Part shown: positions 56,046 to 64,000 of the stretch, piece after piece | Layout: the number at the start of each line of letters is the position of its first letter | Numbering within the stretch: position 1 is the first letter of the stretch | Assembly: GCF_011382985.1 (NCBI RefSeq) | Contig: NZ_CP049933.1 | Coordinates: 2,294,001-2,358,000, forward strand | Direction: 5' to 3' | From: Leucobacter coleopterorum | GTDB taxonomy: Bacteria > Actinomycetota > Actinomycetes > Actinomycetales > Microbacteriaceae | Length of the DNA: 64,000 bases | The notes under the pieces: model-generated | Seen by the model: the letters and a program-made list of their open reading frames with translations, nothing else | Told to the model about the DNA's origin: nothing | Databases searched by the model: none | Position numbers and translations under genes: made by a program

Positions 56046-56431
56046 AGCTCGCCTCGCAAGAGGATGTGATGCCGCGCCTTAGCGCGGCAGGTACTCGGGG
56101 GTCCGACTGTCTTCGAGAATCTGATTTCATGATCAGATCCACCCTACACATTTGCGCCTGGGGATACACCCGTGTCGCATAGAAATTTGCGAGTAGCGCA
56201 CCTGAGACCGCGGGAACGAGCTCTCACTCGCTATGGGCTGACAAAAATATGTAGCTGGCGAGATCCCAAACGTCTCAACACCGGGTTTCCTGCCACTGAG
56301 AACCTCAAGATTGCCGCAACAAACGCAACCCTGATAGCGACAAAGAGGCACGAAGCTCGCGAAAGGCGTAGGCTTGAACACGGTGCGGCTATGGTGTCGC
56401 TACCCCTGAGATTCACTTTGCCGATGAAGGC
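56046..56431. other. 386-base gap between the CorC-like gene and kgd
   Basis: Divergent intergenic region. It has a perfect hairpin GCCGCGC-CTTA-GCGCGGC (56071-56088) in the leader of the minus-strand gene and a dyad TCTGAT-TTCATG-ATCAGA near 56122-56139. The middle is AT-rich and likely holds promoters both ways; I could not fix -10 or -35 boxes. No convincing gene or RNA was seen. Confidence 0.5.
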
Positions 56432-59400
56432 ATGAAACGAGAGGAAGTCGCTTTGGCTGAGCGCACGGAAACCAGCGAACAGGCTGGTTCCGCAGAAGAC
56501 TTCGGTGCAAACGCATGGCTTGTCGATGATCTGTGGAAACAGTACCAAGTCGACAAGAATTCGGTGGATCAGTCATGGTGGCCGATCCTTGAGCAGTACG
56601 CGGCTTCCCCCGGATCATCACATCCCGCCGTGTCGGTTCAGTCACCTCCAGCTGCCCCAGCACCAGTTGCAGCATCCGCTCCCCCGCAACATCCCCCATC
56701 ACTACCCCGGCACAGCCGGCGCGCACAACGAATGTGGCGCCACGACCGGCCCCCATTCCAGCGGACGCGCCCCGTTCGCCGCGCCGCGCCGCGCCGGAGA
56801 CCGCGCCCATTGCCGTCATCGAAGACAGCGTCACACCGCTGCGTGGTATGGCCCGCTCGCTCTCCAAGAATATGGACATGAGCCTCACCGTTCCCACAGC
56901 AACGAGCGTGCGCACGGTTCCGGCGAAGTTGCTCATCGACAACCGCATCGTCATCAATAACCATCTCCGTCGCAGTCGCGGCGGCAAGGTGTCGTTCACG
57001 CACCTCATTGGCTGGGCCCTGATCCAAACCCTCAAAGAGTTCCCCAGCCAGAACGTTTCCTACGCAGACATCGATGGCAAGCCCTCGATCATCGCGCACG
57101 CGAGCATTGGACTCGGCATCGCGATCGACGTTCCAAAGCCCGACGGCTCGCGATCACTGCTCGTTCCCTCTATTAAGCAGGCGGAGTCGCTCGACTTTAA
57201 CGAGTTCCTTGCTGCTTACGAAGATCTGGTAAAGCGAGCACGCGACAATAAGCTCGGTGCCGATGATTTCCAGGGCACCACCATTTCGCTCACTAACCCT
57301 GGTGGGATCGGCACCGTGCACTCCGTGCCCCGCCTCATGCAGGGCCAGGGCAGCATCATTGGTGCCGGTGCACTCGAATACCCCGCCGAGTTCCAGGGAT
57401 CCTCAGACGACGTACTCACAAACCTCGGTATCGGCAAGACGATCACGCTCACCAGCACCTACGACCACCGTGTCATTCAGGGTGCGGGTTCCGGTGAGTT
57501 CCTGAAGCACGTGCACGAGCGCCTCATCGGTGGCCACAACTTCTACGAAGACATCTTCGCCGCACTACGCATTCCATACAAACCCGTGCAGTGGGCCTCC
57601 GATATTCACGTCGACATCTCTGGCGCGATTGACAAGTCGGCTCGCGTGCAAGAACTGATAAATGCGTTCCGCGTGCGCGGGCATCTGATGGCAGATATCG
57701 ATCCGCTCGAGTACCGCCAGCGCACCCACCCCGACCTCGAAATCGAGTCGCACGGCCTGACCTTCTGGGATCTCGACCGTGAGTTTGTCACCGGCGGCAT
57801 CGGCGGTAAGCGCGCCATGAAGCTGCGCGATATTCTCGGTGTGCTGCGTGACTCCTACTGCCGCAAGATCGGCGTTGAGTACATGCACATCCAGGACCCC
57901 GCGCAGCGCAAGTGGATGCGCGAGCAGCTTGAAGTGCCGTACCAGAAGCCTAGCCACGATGAGCAGCTGCGCATCCTCGAAAAGCTCAACGAGGCGGAGG
58001 CCTTCGAGACCTTTCTGCAGACCAAATACGTTGGGCAGAAGCGCTTCAGCCTTGAGGGCGGAGAGTCTGTTATCCCGCTGCTCGACGCTATGCTGATCGA
58101 CGCCGCCGAAGACGGCGTCGATAGCGTCGATATCGGCATGGCACACCGCGGCCGCCTCAACGTACTCTCCAACATCGCGGGCAAGACCTATGGTCAGATC
58201 TTCCGCGAGTTCGAGGGCGCGCAGGCCACGAAGTCTGGCTCGGGTGACGTCAAGTATCACCTCGGCACAACGGGAGTTTTCACGGCCCCAACGGCACGCA
58301 GGTGCCAATCCACCTCGCCGCGAACCCCTCGCACCTTGAGACCGTCAACGGTGTGCTCGAGGGTATCGTGCGCGCGAAGCAAGACCTGAAGCCCATCGGC
58401 TCGTTCACCACGTTACCCGTGCTGATCCACGGGGACGCGGCGATGGCCGGTCAGGGAGTGGTCTACGAGACCATGCAGATGTCGCAGTTGCGTGGTTACC
58501 GCACGGGCGGCACGATCCACATCATCATTAACAACCAGGTTGGCTTTACGACGCTGCCCTCCGACTCACGCTCAGCGGTGTACTCGTCCGATGTGGGCAA
58601 GGTCGTGCAGGCGCCGATCTTCCACGTGAACGGTGACGATCCCGAGTCCGTCGTGCGTGTCGCGCGCCTCGCTTACGAGTTCCGGCAGCGCTTCCACGTT
58701 GATGTGATCATCGATCTGGTCTGCTACCGCCGCCGCGGTCACAATGAGGGCGATGACCCTTCGATGACCCAGCCGCTCATGACAGACCTCATCGAGGCGA
58801 AGCGCTCGACCCGCCGTTTGTTCACAAGCTCCCTCGTTGGCCGCGGTGACATCACCGAAGAAGAGTACGAGAAGTCCAAACAAGACTTCCAGGCCCGCCT
58901 TGAGGTCGCGTTCCAAGAAACGCACGTTGCGCAGACTGGCGCAATTCCGGTGATCGACCAGAGCGGAATCGGCGAGGTCAAGGAGGTCGGTGGCCCCGGT
59001 CCCGCACCGCTGCTGACCGCCGTCGATCAGACGGTCATCGAGCGCATTGGTGATGCCTTCGCTAACAAACCTGCGGGCTTCACAGTGCACCCGAAACTTC
59101 AGCAACTACTCAACAAGCGCGCAGAGATGAGCCGTGAGGGTGGCATCGACTGGGGCTTCGGAGAGCTACTCGCGCTTGGTTCGCTACTCATGGAGGGCAC
59201 CGCGGTCCGCTTCGCGGGTCAAGACGCGCGCCGTGGCACCTTTGCACAGCGCCACGCTGTGTTCCACGACCGCAAGAACGGGCAGGAATGGATCCCGCTG
59301 CTCAACCTCTCCGAAGATCAAGCGCGGTTCTGGATCTACGACTCGTTGCTTTCTGAGTATGCGGCACTCGCATACGAGTACGGTTACTCCTTGCAGCGCG

Positions 59401-60178
59401 AGGATGCCCTTGTGCTCTGGGAGGCTCAGTTCGGTGACTTTGCCAACACTGCCCAGGCTGTCGTAGATGAATACATCGCCGCTGCCGAGCAGAAGTGGGG
59501 CCAGCAGTCATCGGTTGTCATGCTGCTGCCGCACGGCTACGAGGGCCAGGGGCCCGATCACTCTTCCGCACGCATCGAGCGCTTCCTGCAGATGTGCGCC
59601 GAAGACAACATGATCGTTGCTCGTCCCTCGACACCGGCGAACTACTTCCATCTGCTTCGTCGACAGGCCTACGCGCGCCCCCGCAAACCGCTCATCGTGT
59701 TCACCCCGAAGTCGATGCTGCGCTTGCGTGGTGCTACCTCAAAGGTCGAAGATTTCACCAGTGGAACGTTCCAGCCGGTAATCGACGACCCCCAGGTGCT
59801 CGATCAAGCAGCTGTCGAACGCGTCATCTTGGTGTCGGGCAAGACCTACTACGATCTGCGAGCTGCCCTCGACAAAAACCCCAACCCTCGTGTCGCTCTC
59901 GTGCGGGTAGAGCAGTTCTATCCGGTTCCAGCCCCACAGCTGGGTCGTGTGCTTGCACCGTACTCGGGGCAGAACTGGTGTGGGTTCAGGACGAGCCAGA
60001 GAACCAGGGCGCTTGGCCCTTCATCTCGCTTGAACTCTCGAAGCACCTTGCAAACGACCGTATTCGAGTGGTATCTCGTGCAGCCTCGGCGGCGCCTTCA
60101 ACTGGTTCCGCAAAGGTGCACGCGGTCGAGCAAGAGACGCTTATCTCAGAGGCACTTCGCTTCGACACAGGCGCGTAG
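56432..60178 (+). CDS. kgd: Multifunctional 2-oxoglutarate dehydrogenase E1/E2 (Kgd) (three homopolymer frameshifts)
   Basis: TCA-cycle enzyme of actinobacteria that fuses an E2 acyltransferase-like domain to a thiamine-dependent E1. Breaks at CCCCC 56681-56685, TTTT 58277-58280 and GGGG 59966-59969; one base at each gives about 1249 residues, the family size. Marks are the N-terminal binding segment N-A-W-L-V-D-D-L-W, the Pro/Ala linker, the E2 motif [10 protein letters not shown] (about 345), and the E1 thiamine region [10 protein letters not shown] (about 670) with [12 protein letters not shown] 56453 with GAGGAAG upstream is an alternative start. Feeds succinyl-CoA; probably regulated post-translationally by an FHA protein, as in mycobacteria (not in the window). 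Confidence 0.95.
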
Positions 60179-60189
60179 GTCGGGTTCCG

Positions 60190-60940
60190 GTGCAGCCGCC
60201 GTCGCTCATAAGCCCGTCGCGATCCCCCATATTGGGGGATCGCTCAGCGTATTGCCTCGGCAATTTCGATGGGTATACTCAGCGTTGGCGAGCGACTGCC
60301 ACCGGAAGCCGAACTTGCAAACCAGTTTGGGGTCGCGGTTGCGACCCTGCGCAAAGCGCTCGCAGAATTGCGCATGGAGGGTATTGTAGAGACCCGACGG
60401 GGTCGCAACGGAGGCACCTTCGTGGTACTGCCGCCGTTCCCCTCCGCTCATGAGTTGAAAGAGTCACTCAAACGCACGAGTCTCGTGGCCCTACGTGATT
60501 TCTTCGACGAACAAGCGGCGGTAGCTGGAATGGCCACCCGGCTTGCAGCGGAGCGCACACCACCAACCAGTAGCACCCGCCTGGCCGAGTTTGCGTTTCA
60601 GGCTCGTGAGGCTCGCAGCGTACGCGATCGCTCAATGGCAGACAGCCGGTTCCACTTCGAAATCGCGGTGCTCAGCCAGTCTCAACGACTGCTCACGTCC
60701 GAGCAACGCCTCCAGTCCGAGCTCTCCCCCTTTCTCTGGTGCGATGCGATCTGTCCACCCTCACCACAACAAGCGTTCACGCAGCACCTCGCTCTCGTCA
60801 TGGCAATAGAACAGCAACGGCCTGAAGAAGCCCAGCGACTCGCTGTAGAGCATGTCAGGGGCAATATGAAGCTGATCATCGACGGCAAGCTGGCTCTTCA
60901 TCGTACAGCTGCTCCGCACGAACTGGAGTCGGCACAGTGA
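60190..60940 (+). CDS. GntR/FadR-family regulator (N terminus disturbed, likely homopolymer errors)
   Basis: A regulator with a GntR winged helix (G-E-R-L-P-P-E-A-E-L-A-N-Q-F-G-V, wing R-R-G-R-N-G-G-T-F) and a C-terminal helical FadR-type domain (about 90-235) with likely metal-site His residues (S-R-F-H-F-E-I). From ATG 60269 the first helix is missing. Upstream in frame lies G-I-A-Q-R-I-A-S-A-I-S, which completes it, but a TAA at 60208 blocks it. If both C5 60224-60228 and G5 60234-60238 were one base longer, GTG 60190 would give an intact 250-residue protein and keep the palindrome symmetric. Overlaps the next gene by 4 bases. Confidence 0.8.
60219..60243. promoter_or_regulatory. GCGATCCCCCA-TAT-TGGGGGATCGC palindrome after kgd
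   Basis: Perfect 11-base arms around 3 bases, 41 bases past the kgd stop and at the start of the gntR gene. It could be the kgd terminator, the GntR operator, or both. The C5 and G5 runs in its arms may each be one base short (see gntR). Confidence 0.65.
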
Positions 60941-61644
60941 CGGTCTCCCCAAGCGTGCAAGGCGTGCTTGAGCAACTCGATACGTGGTTCGCAGAGCGAT
61001 TCACTCGCCTCGATTCAGTGCGCGACGAACTGCTCAATTTTCTGCGGCGCGATTCGGCCGGTGCACTCGACCTCAGCGAGTCAGTTCGACGCAAACTGAA
61101 AGCTGTGGCGACACGTTTTCTTGCAGAGAACGCCTCCATTGACGGGTGCGGACTGGTTCTCGCTCACTCCGCCCTTGGCACAGAGAACGGACACCTGGAG
61201 TGGTGGGTGCGCGAAGACGAGTCCCGCTTCGCACGATACTCTTTTGGCGTCGTACCAGGAGCAGACCGCTACTACGATTACGACCACCATCAGTGGTTCA
61301 TCCGCGCCTTCCAGCAAGGGGCCCCTGCGCTCGTGGGTCCCTACATCGACTATCTTGGCGTTGAGTCCTACGTCATGACGCTTGCGGTACCCGGTGAGGT
61401 TGAGGGCCAGCGCGTGGGAGTCATCGCCAATGACATTCAGGTCGAAGATCTCGAGCGCGCCCTGTTGCCAGTCCTGCTCGAGTGCACCACCCCGGTTGCT
61501 CTCATGAGCCACCACGGGACGGTAATCTGCAGTAATTCCTCCCAGTTTTTGCCGGGCGACTGGGTGTCACCCAGCCTTAACGGGTTCGGGCGGCTGCCGC
61601 TTCATGTCCCCTCCGATGAACTGCAGCTGCTGTACGCGATTTGA
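60937..61644 (+). CDS. Stand-alone PDC/Cache-type sensor domain protein
   Basis: A 235-residue protein with the fold pattern of double Cache sensor domains: an N-terminal helix, then Y-Y-D-Y-D-H-H-Q-W-F and G-P-Y-I-D-Y-L-G, followed by V-G-V-I-A-N-D-I. In membrane receptors this domain binds amino acids, amines or organic acids outside the cell. Here no membrane segment or signal peptide is seen, so it is predicted to be cytosolic. It is translationally coupled (GTGA overlap) to the GntR gene and probably senses a ligand for it. Role is an inference. Confidence 0.75.
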   Translation: MTVSPSVQGVLEQLDTWFAERFTRLDSVRDELLNFLRRDSAGALDLSESVRRKLKAVATRFLAENASIDGCGLVLAHSALGTENGHLEWWVREDESRFARYSFGVVPGADRYYDYDHHQWFIRAFQQGAPALVGPYIDYLGVESYVMTLAVPGEVEGQRVGVIANDIQVEDLERALLPVLLECTTPVALMSHHGTVICSNSSQFLPGDWVSPSLNGFGRLPLHVPSDELQLLYAI

Positions 61645-61721
61645 CCCGTTTGAGTCTGCACCGCCACGATGGTCTACGTCACCGCACGGGCCAGCTGGGC
61701 TGAGCGTCCAGATAAACGGAG

Positions 61722-61758
61722 AAAGACCCCAAAACTGTCACGGAGTTCTGGGGTCTTT
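61722..61758. terminator. Bidirectional terminator between the Cache gene and prs
   Basis: Hairpin AAAGACCCCAAAACT...AGTTCTGGGGTCTTT with one mismatch. Each side ends in TTT(C), so it can serve the plus-strand gntR operon and the minus-strand prs gene. Confidence 0.85.
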
Positions 61759-61795
61759 CGTCTCTACTCTGGGCGTTCGTGGGCCAGCACCGACG

Positions 61796-62772
61796 CTAGG
61801 CCGCACCCTCAAACATCGAGGTCACTGAGCCGTCTTCGAAGACCTCGTGGATCGCCTTCGCGAGCAGCGGTGCAATCGGCAGCACCGTCAGTTTTTCAAA
61901 GCGCTTCTCGGGCCGACCGGCAGGGTGTCGGTGACAACAACCTGGTCGATGAAGTCCTGTGATAGATACTCGGTTGCCTTGCCCGAGAAGATCGCGTGGG
62001 TGCAGGCAATCGTCACACCGCGGGCCCCGCTCTTTTTCAGTGCCTCGGCGGCCTTGGCAATGGTGCCGCCCGTGTCGATCATGTCGTCGACAACAACACA
62101 CCAGCGATCCTTCACATCACCAACGATCTCGTGAACCGAGACCTGGTTTGGCACGAGCGGGTCACGACGCTTGTGAATGATCGCAAGGGGTGCACCAAGC
62201 TTGTCGCTCCAAATGTCGGCAACACGCACGCGACCCATGTCGGGCGAGACAACAGTGAGATCGTCACGGTCGATGGTCTTGCGGAAGTGCTCGAGCAGCA
62301 CGGGCATAGCAAAGAGATGATCAACAGGGCCGTCGAAGAAGCCCTGGATCTGCGAGGCGTGCAGATCCACAGACATGATGCGGTGCGCACCAGCAGCCTT
62401 GAAGAGGTCAGCGATGAGGCGCGCAGAGATCGGCTCGCGTCCGCGACCCTTCTTATCCTGGCGGGAATAGGGGTAGAACGGCGCCACGACGGTGATGCGT
62501 TTTGCCGAGGCACGTTTGAGGGCGTCTACCATGATGAGTTGCTCCATGAGCCACTCGTTGATTGGGAAGGTATGTGACTGGATCACAAACGCGTCGGAGC
62601 CGCGCACACTCTCGTCGAAGCGCGCGTACAGCTCGCCATTCGCAAAGGTGCGCGCATCGGTCGGAACAAGTTCAGCGCCGAGTTCGGCCGCCACCTGCTC
62701 AGCGAGCTCGGGGTACGCCCGGCCCGTAATCAACACGAGTTTCTTCTGCCCAGTCATCTCGATGTTGCTCAT
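61796..62772 (-). CDS. prs: Ribose-phosphate pyrophosphokinase (one homopolymer frameshift)
   Basis: Makes PRPP from ribose 5-phosphate and ATP for nucleotide, histidine and tryptophan synthesis. The frame breaks at GGG 61910-61912 (plus strand). One more base joins T-L-P-V-G-P to E-K-R-F-E-K-L and gives 325 residues. Marks are the ATP region F-P-Y-S-R-Q-D-K-K, the D-L-H-A-S-Q-I-Q-G-F-F segment, and the PRPP-binding V-V-V-D-D-M-I-D-T-G-G-T. An essential gene, so the break is almost surely a sequence error. Downstream of glmU in the usual actinobacterial glmU-prs order. Confidence 0.95.
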
Positions 62773-62822
62773 CGGCGCCCGTTTCCCATCTCAGCTATTT
62801 TCACCGTGGTTATGTGGAGTTG

Positions 62823-64000
62823 TTAGAGTTCGTCGTTGTTCGCGTGTTGTGCACGCTCGGCTGCGGCCGCTGTGCTGGTGCCGGGCCGATTCTCGGCGAC
62901 CCAACCCTCAATATTGCGCTGCGGTGCAACACTCATGGCGAGGGATCCTGCCGGAACCGTTTTGCGAACAACCGTGCCCGCCGCCGTGTATGCACCATCT
63001 TCAATGGTAACCGGAGCGATAAGCACATTTTTCGATCCAACGCGCACTCCGTCACCAACAACGGTCAAGTGCTTCTTCACACCGTCATAGTTGGCAAAAA
63101 TTGTGCCTGCACCAATGTTGGCATCGGCACCGATCTGGGCGTCTCCAACGTAGGAGAGGTGCGGCACCTTACTGCCATCGCCGATCTTTGCGTTCTTAGC
63201 CTCAACGAACGCGCCGATCTTGCCGCCCTCACCCAGTTCGGTTCCAGGGCGAATGTAGCTGAATGGGCCCACCTGCGAGTTTGCGGCGAATACCGCGAGA
63301 GTTGCCTCGCTGCGGCGAATATGAGCTCCCTCACCAACCTCGCAGTCGACGAGCGTGGTGTCGGGACCGATAATGGCTCCGGTTGCAATGGAGGTGGCAC
63401 CGTGCAGGTAAGTGCCGGGCAGGATCTCGGTATCTGGCTGAATGGAAACGTCTGCGTCGATCCACGTCGTTGTCGGATCTTGAATTGTCACTCCCGCGCG
63501 CTGGTGATCGCGCACGATTCTCGCGTTGAGTTCACGCCCCGCATCGGCAAGCTGCACACGATCGTTTACTCCCGCGATAAGCCAGGGATCATTCGTGGCG
63601 ACCGCCTCGACAAGACCGCCGCTCGCCAGAATACGCGCGGCAGCATCGGTCAGGTACTTCTCACCTTGCGCATTGTTCGTGTCAATCTCAGAGAGTGCGC
63701 GCTCAATGTCTCGGCGCGCGAAGACGTAAATGCCGCCGTTGATCTCGGTGATACGACGCTGGGCTTCGCTCGCATCTTTCTCTTCAACGATGCCGGTCAC
63801 GGCCCCCTCAGAGTCGCGCAGAATGCGTCCAAGACCGGTCGGGTTGTCGTAGATTGCTGAGAGCATGGTCATCGCACGGCCGTCTTCAAGGTGGCCACGC
63901 ACGAGGCGGTCAATCGTCGCGGCATCGATCAGGGGCACGTCGCCCGAAAGCACCACGACGGAACCGTCAAACTCTGCGGGAAGCGCGGCGAGCGCCTGCT
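62823..64000 (-). CDS. glmU: GlmU, bifunctional UDP-GlcNAc synthesis enzyme (cut by window end)
   Basis: Makes UDP-N-acetylglucosamine: a C-terminal acetyltransferase and an N-terminal uridylyltransferase. The N terminus lies beyond 64000; about 392 residues are visible. Visible uridylyltransferase parts are L-S-G-D-V-P-L, G-R-I-L-R and E-I-N-G-G-I-Y. The acetyltransferase has left-handed beta-helix hexapeptides and the active-site part R-P-G-T-E-L and N-Y-D-G-V-K-K-H. It ends with an Ala/Glu-rich tail. Precedes prs by 50 bases. Confidence 0.94.
   Translation of the reverse strand, partial: QALAALPAEFDGSVVVLSGDVPLIDAATIDRLVRGHLEDGRAMTMLSAIYDNPTGLGRILRDSEGAVTGIVEEKDASEAQRRITEINGGIYVFARRDIERALSEIDTNNAQGEKYLTDAAARILASGGLVEAVATNDPWLIAGVNDRVQLADAGRELNARIVRDHQRAGVTIQDPTTTWIDADVSIQPDTEILPGTYLHGATSIATGAIIGPDTTLVDCEVGEGAHIRRSEATLAVFAANSQVGPFSYIRPGTELGEGGKIGAFVEAKNAKIGDGSKVPHLSYVGDAQIGADANIGAGTIFANYDGVKKHLTVVGDGVRVGSKNVLIAPVTIEDGAYTAAGTVVRKTVPAGSLAMSVAPQRNIEGWVAENRPGTSTAAAAERAQHANNDEL

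Noticed and set aside
56432-60178. Programmed ribosomal frameshifting in kgd
   Set aside because: There are three breaks at unrelated sites, with no slippery heptamer and pseudoknot arrangement, and the same kind of break occurs in many other genes of the window.
1-64000. CRISPR array, tRNA or rRNA genes
   Set aside because: No regularly spaced direct repeats and no cloverleaf or rRNA sequence were recognised. A tRNA search program would be needed to exclude them fully.

Overview
The window is high-GC DNA, densely packed with genes on both strands. It looks like a chromosomal segment of an actinobacterium, probably Microbacteriaceae and possibly Leucobacter-like. Support for this is the fused actinobacterial 2-oxoglutarate dehydrogenase/decarboxylase (kgd), an ACR3-type arsenic locus with an ArsR-ArsC fusion, a secreted protein with an L-A-x-T-G cell-wall signal, and GTG/TTG starts. 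The genus is an inference from gene content and was not tested by a search.

Layout. 1-4.9 kb: arsenic resistance (ACR3 pump cut by the window edge, ArsR-ArsC fusion, second ArsC, a decayed flavin monooxygenase, a FAD oxidoreductase with a Cys-Cys tail, a second ArsR). 5-6.1 kb: a methyltransferase. 6.2-13.3 kb: a likely amine-utilisation cluster (AraC/FeaR-like regulator, copper amine oxidase with a Cys-rich tail, aldehyde dehydrogenase, APC permease). 13.4-15.5 kb: an ABC exporter. 15.6-22.8 kb: a possible RpiR-controlled peptide/amino-acid unit (M20 peptidase, polar amino-acid ABC importer, cell-wall cyanophycinase-like protein). 22.9-24.5 kb: SnoaL-like protein, TetR, and a RelE/Phd toxin-antitoxin pair. 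24.7-40.9 kb: histidine utilisation (hutU, hutI, then IclR, hutH, hutG and a permease), interrupted by about 8 kb of unrelated genes (PadR and serine hydrolase, metal P-type ATPase, MmcQ, MpaB-like, MMPL and MarR). 41-45 kb: kynurenine breakdown (permease, kynU, kynB, divergent Lrp-type regulator). 45-50.2 kb: uracil-DNA glycosylase, SDR, LuxR regulator, MFS transporter, amidase. 50.3-53 kb: metY-metX. 53-56 kb: lipoprotein and two CorC/HlyC-type membrane proteins. 56.4-64 kb: kgd, a GntR/Cache sensor pair, prs and glmU (cut by the right edge).

How the genes fit together. hutH, hutU, hutI and hutG make the four-step route from histidine to glutamate plus formamide, and kgd and glutamate metabolism lie downstream of it. 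The kyn genes convert N-formylkynurenine or kynurenine to anthranilate. The amine cluster oxidises a primary amine to an aldehyde and then an acid. The theme is catabolism of amino acids and amines, each branch with its own permease and local regulator.

Reading caution. Seventeen genes, among them kgd, prs, metX and all four hut genes, are interrupted by single-base deletions. Nearly all of these lie in short C, G or T runs. Restoring one base per site gives full-length family proteins with lengths divisible by three. I read these as homopolymer under-calls in the sequence rather than as pseudogenes, and annotate each gene at full span. The one exception is the flavin monooxygenase at 2130-3080, which has in-frame stops and missing sequence and looks truly decayed. 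No rRNA, tRNA, CRISPR array or transposase was seen.
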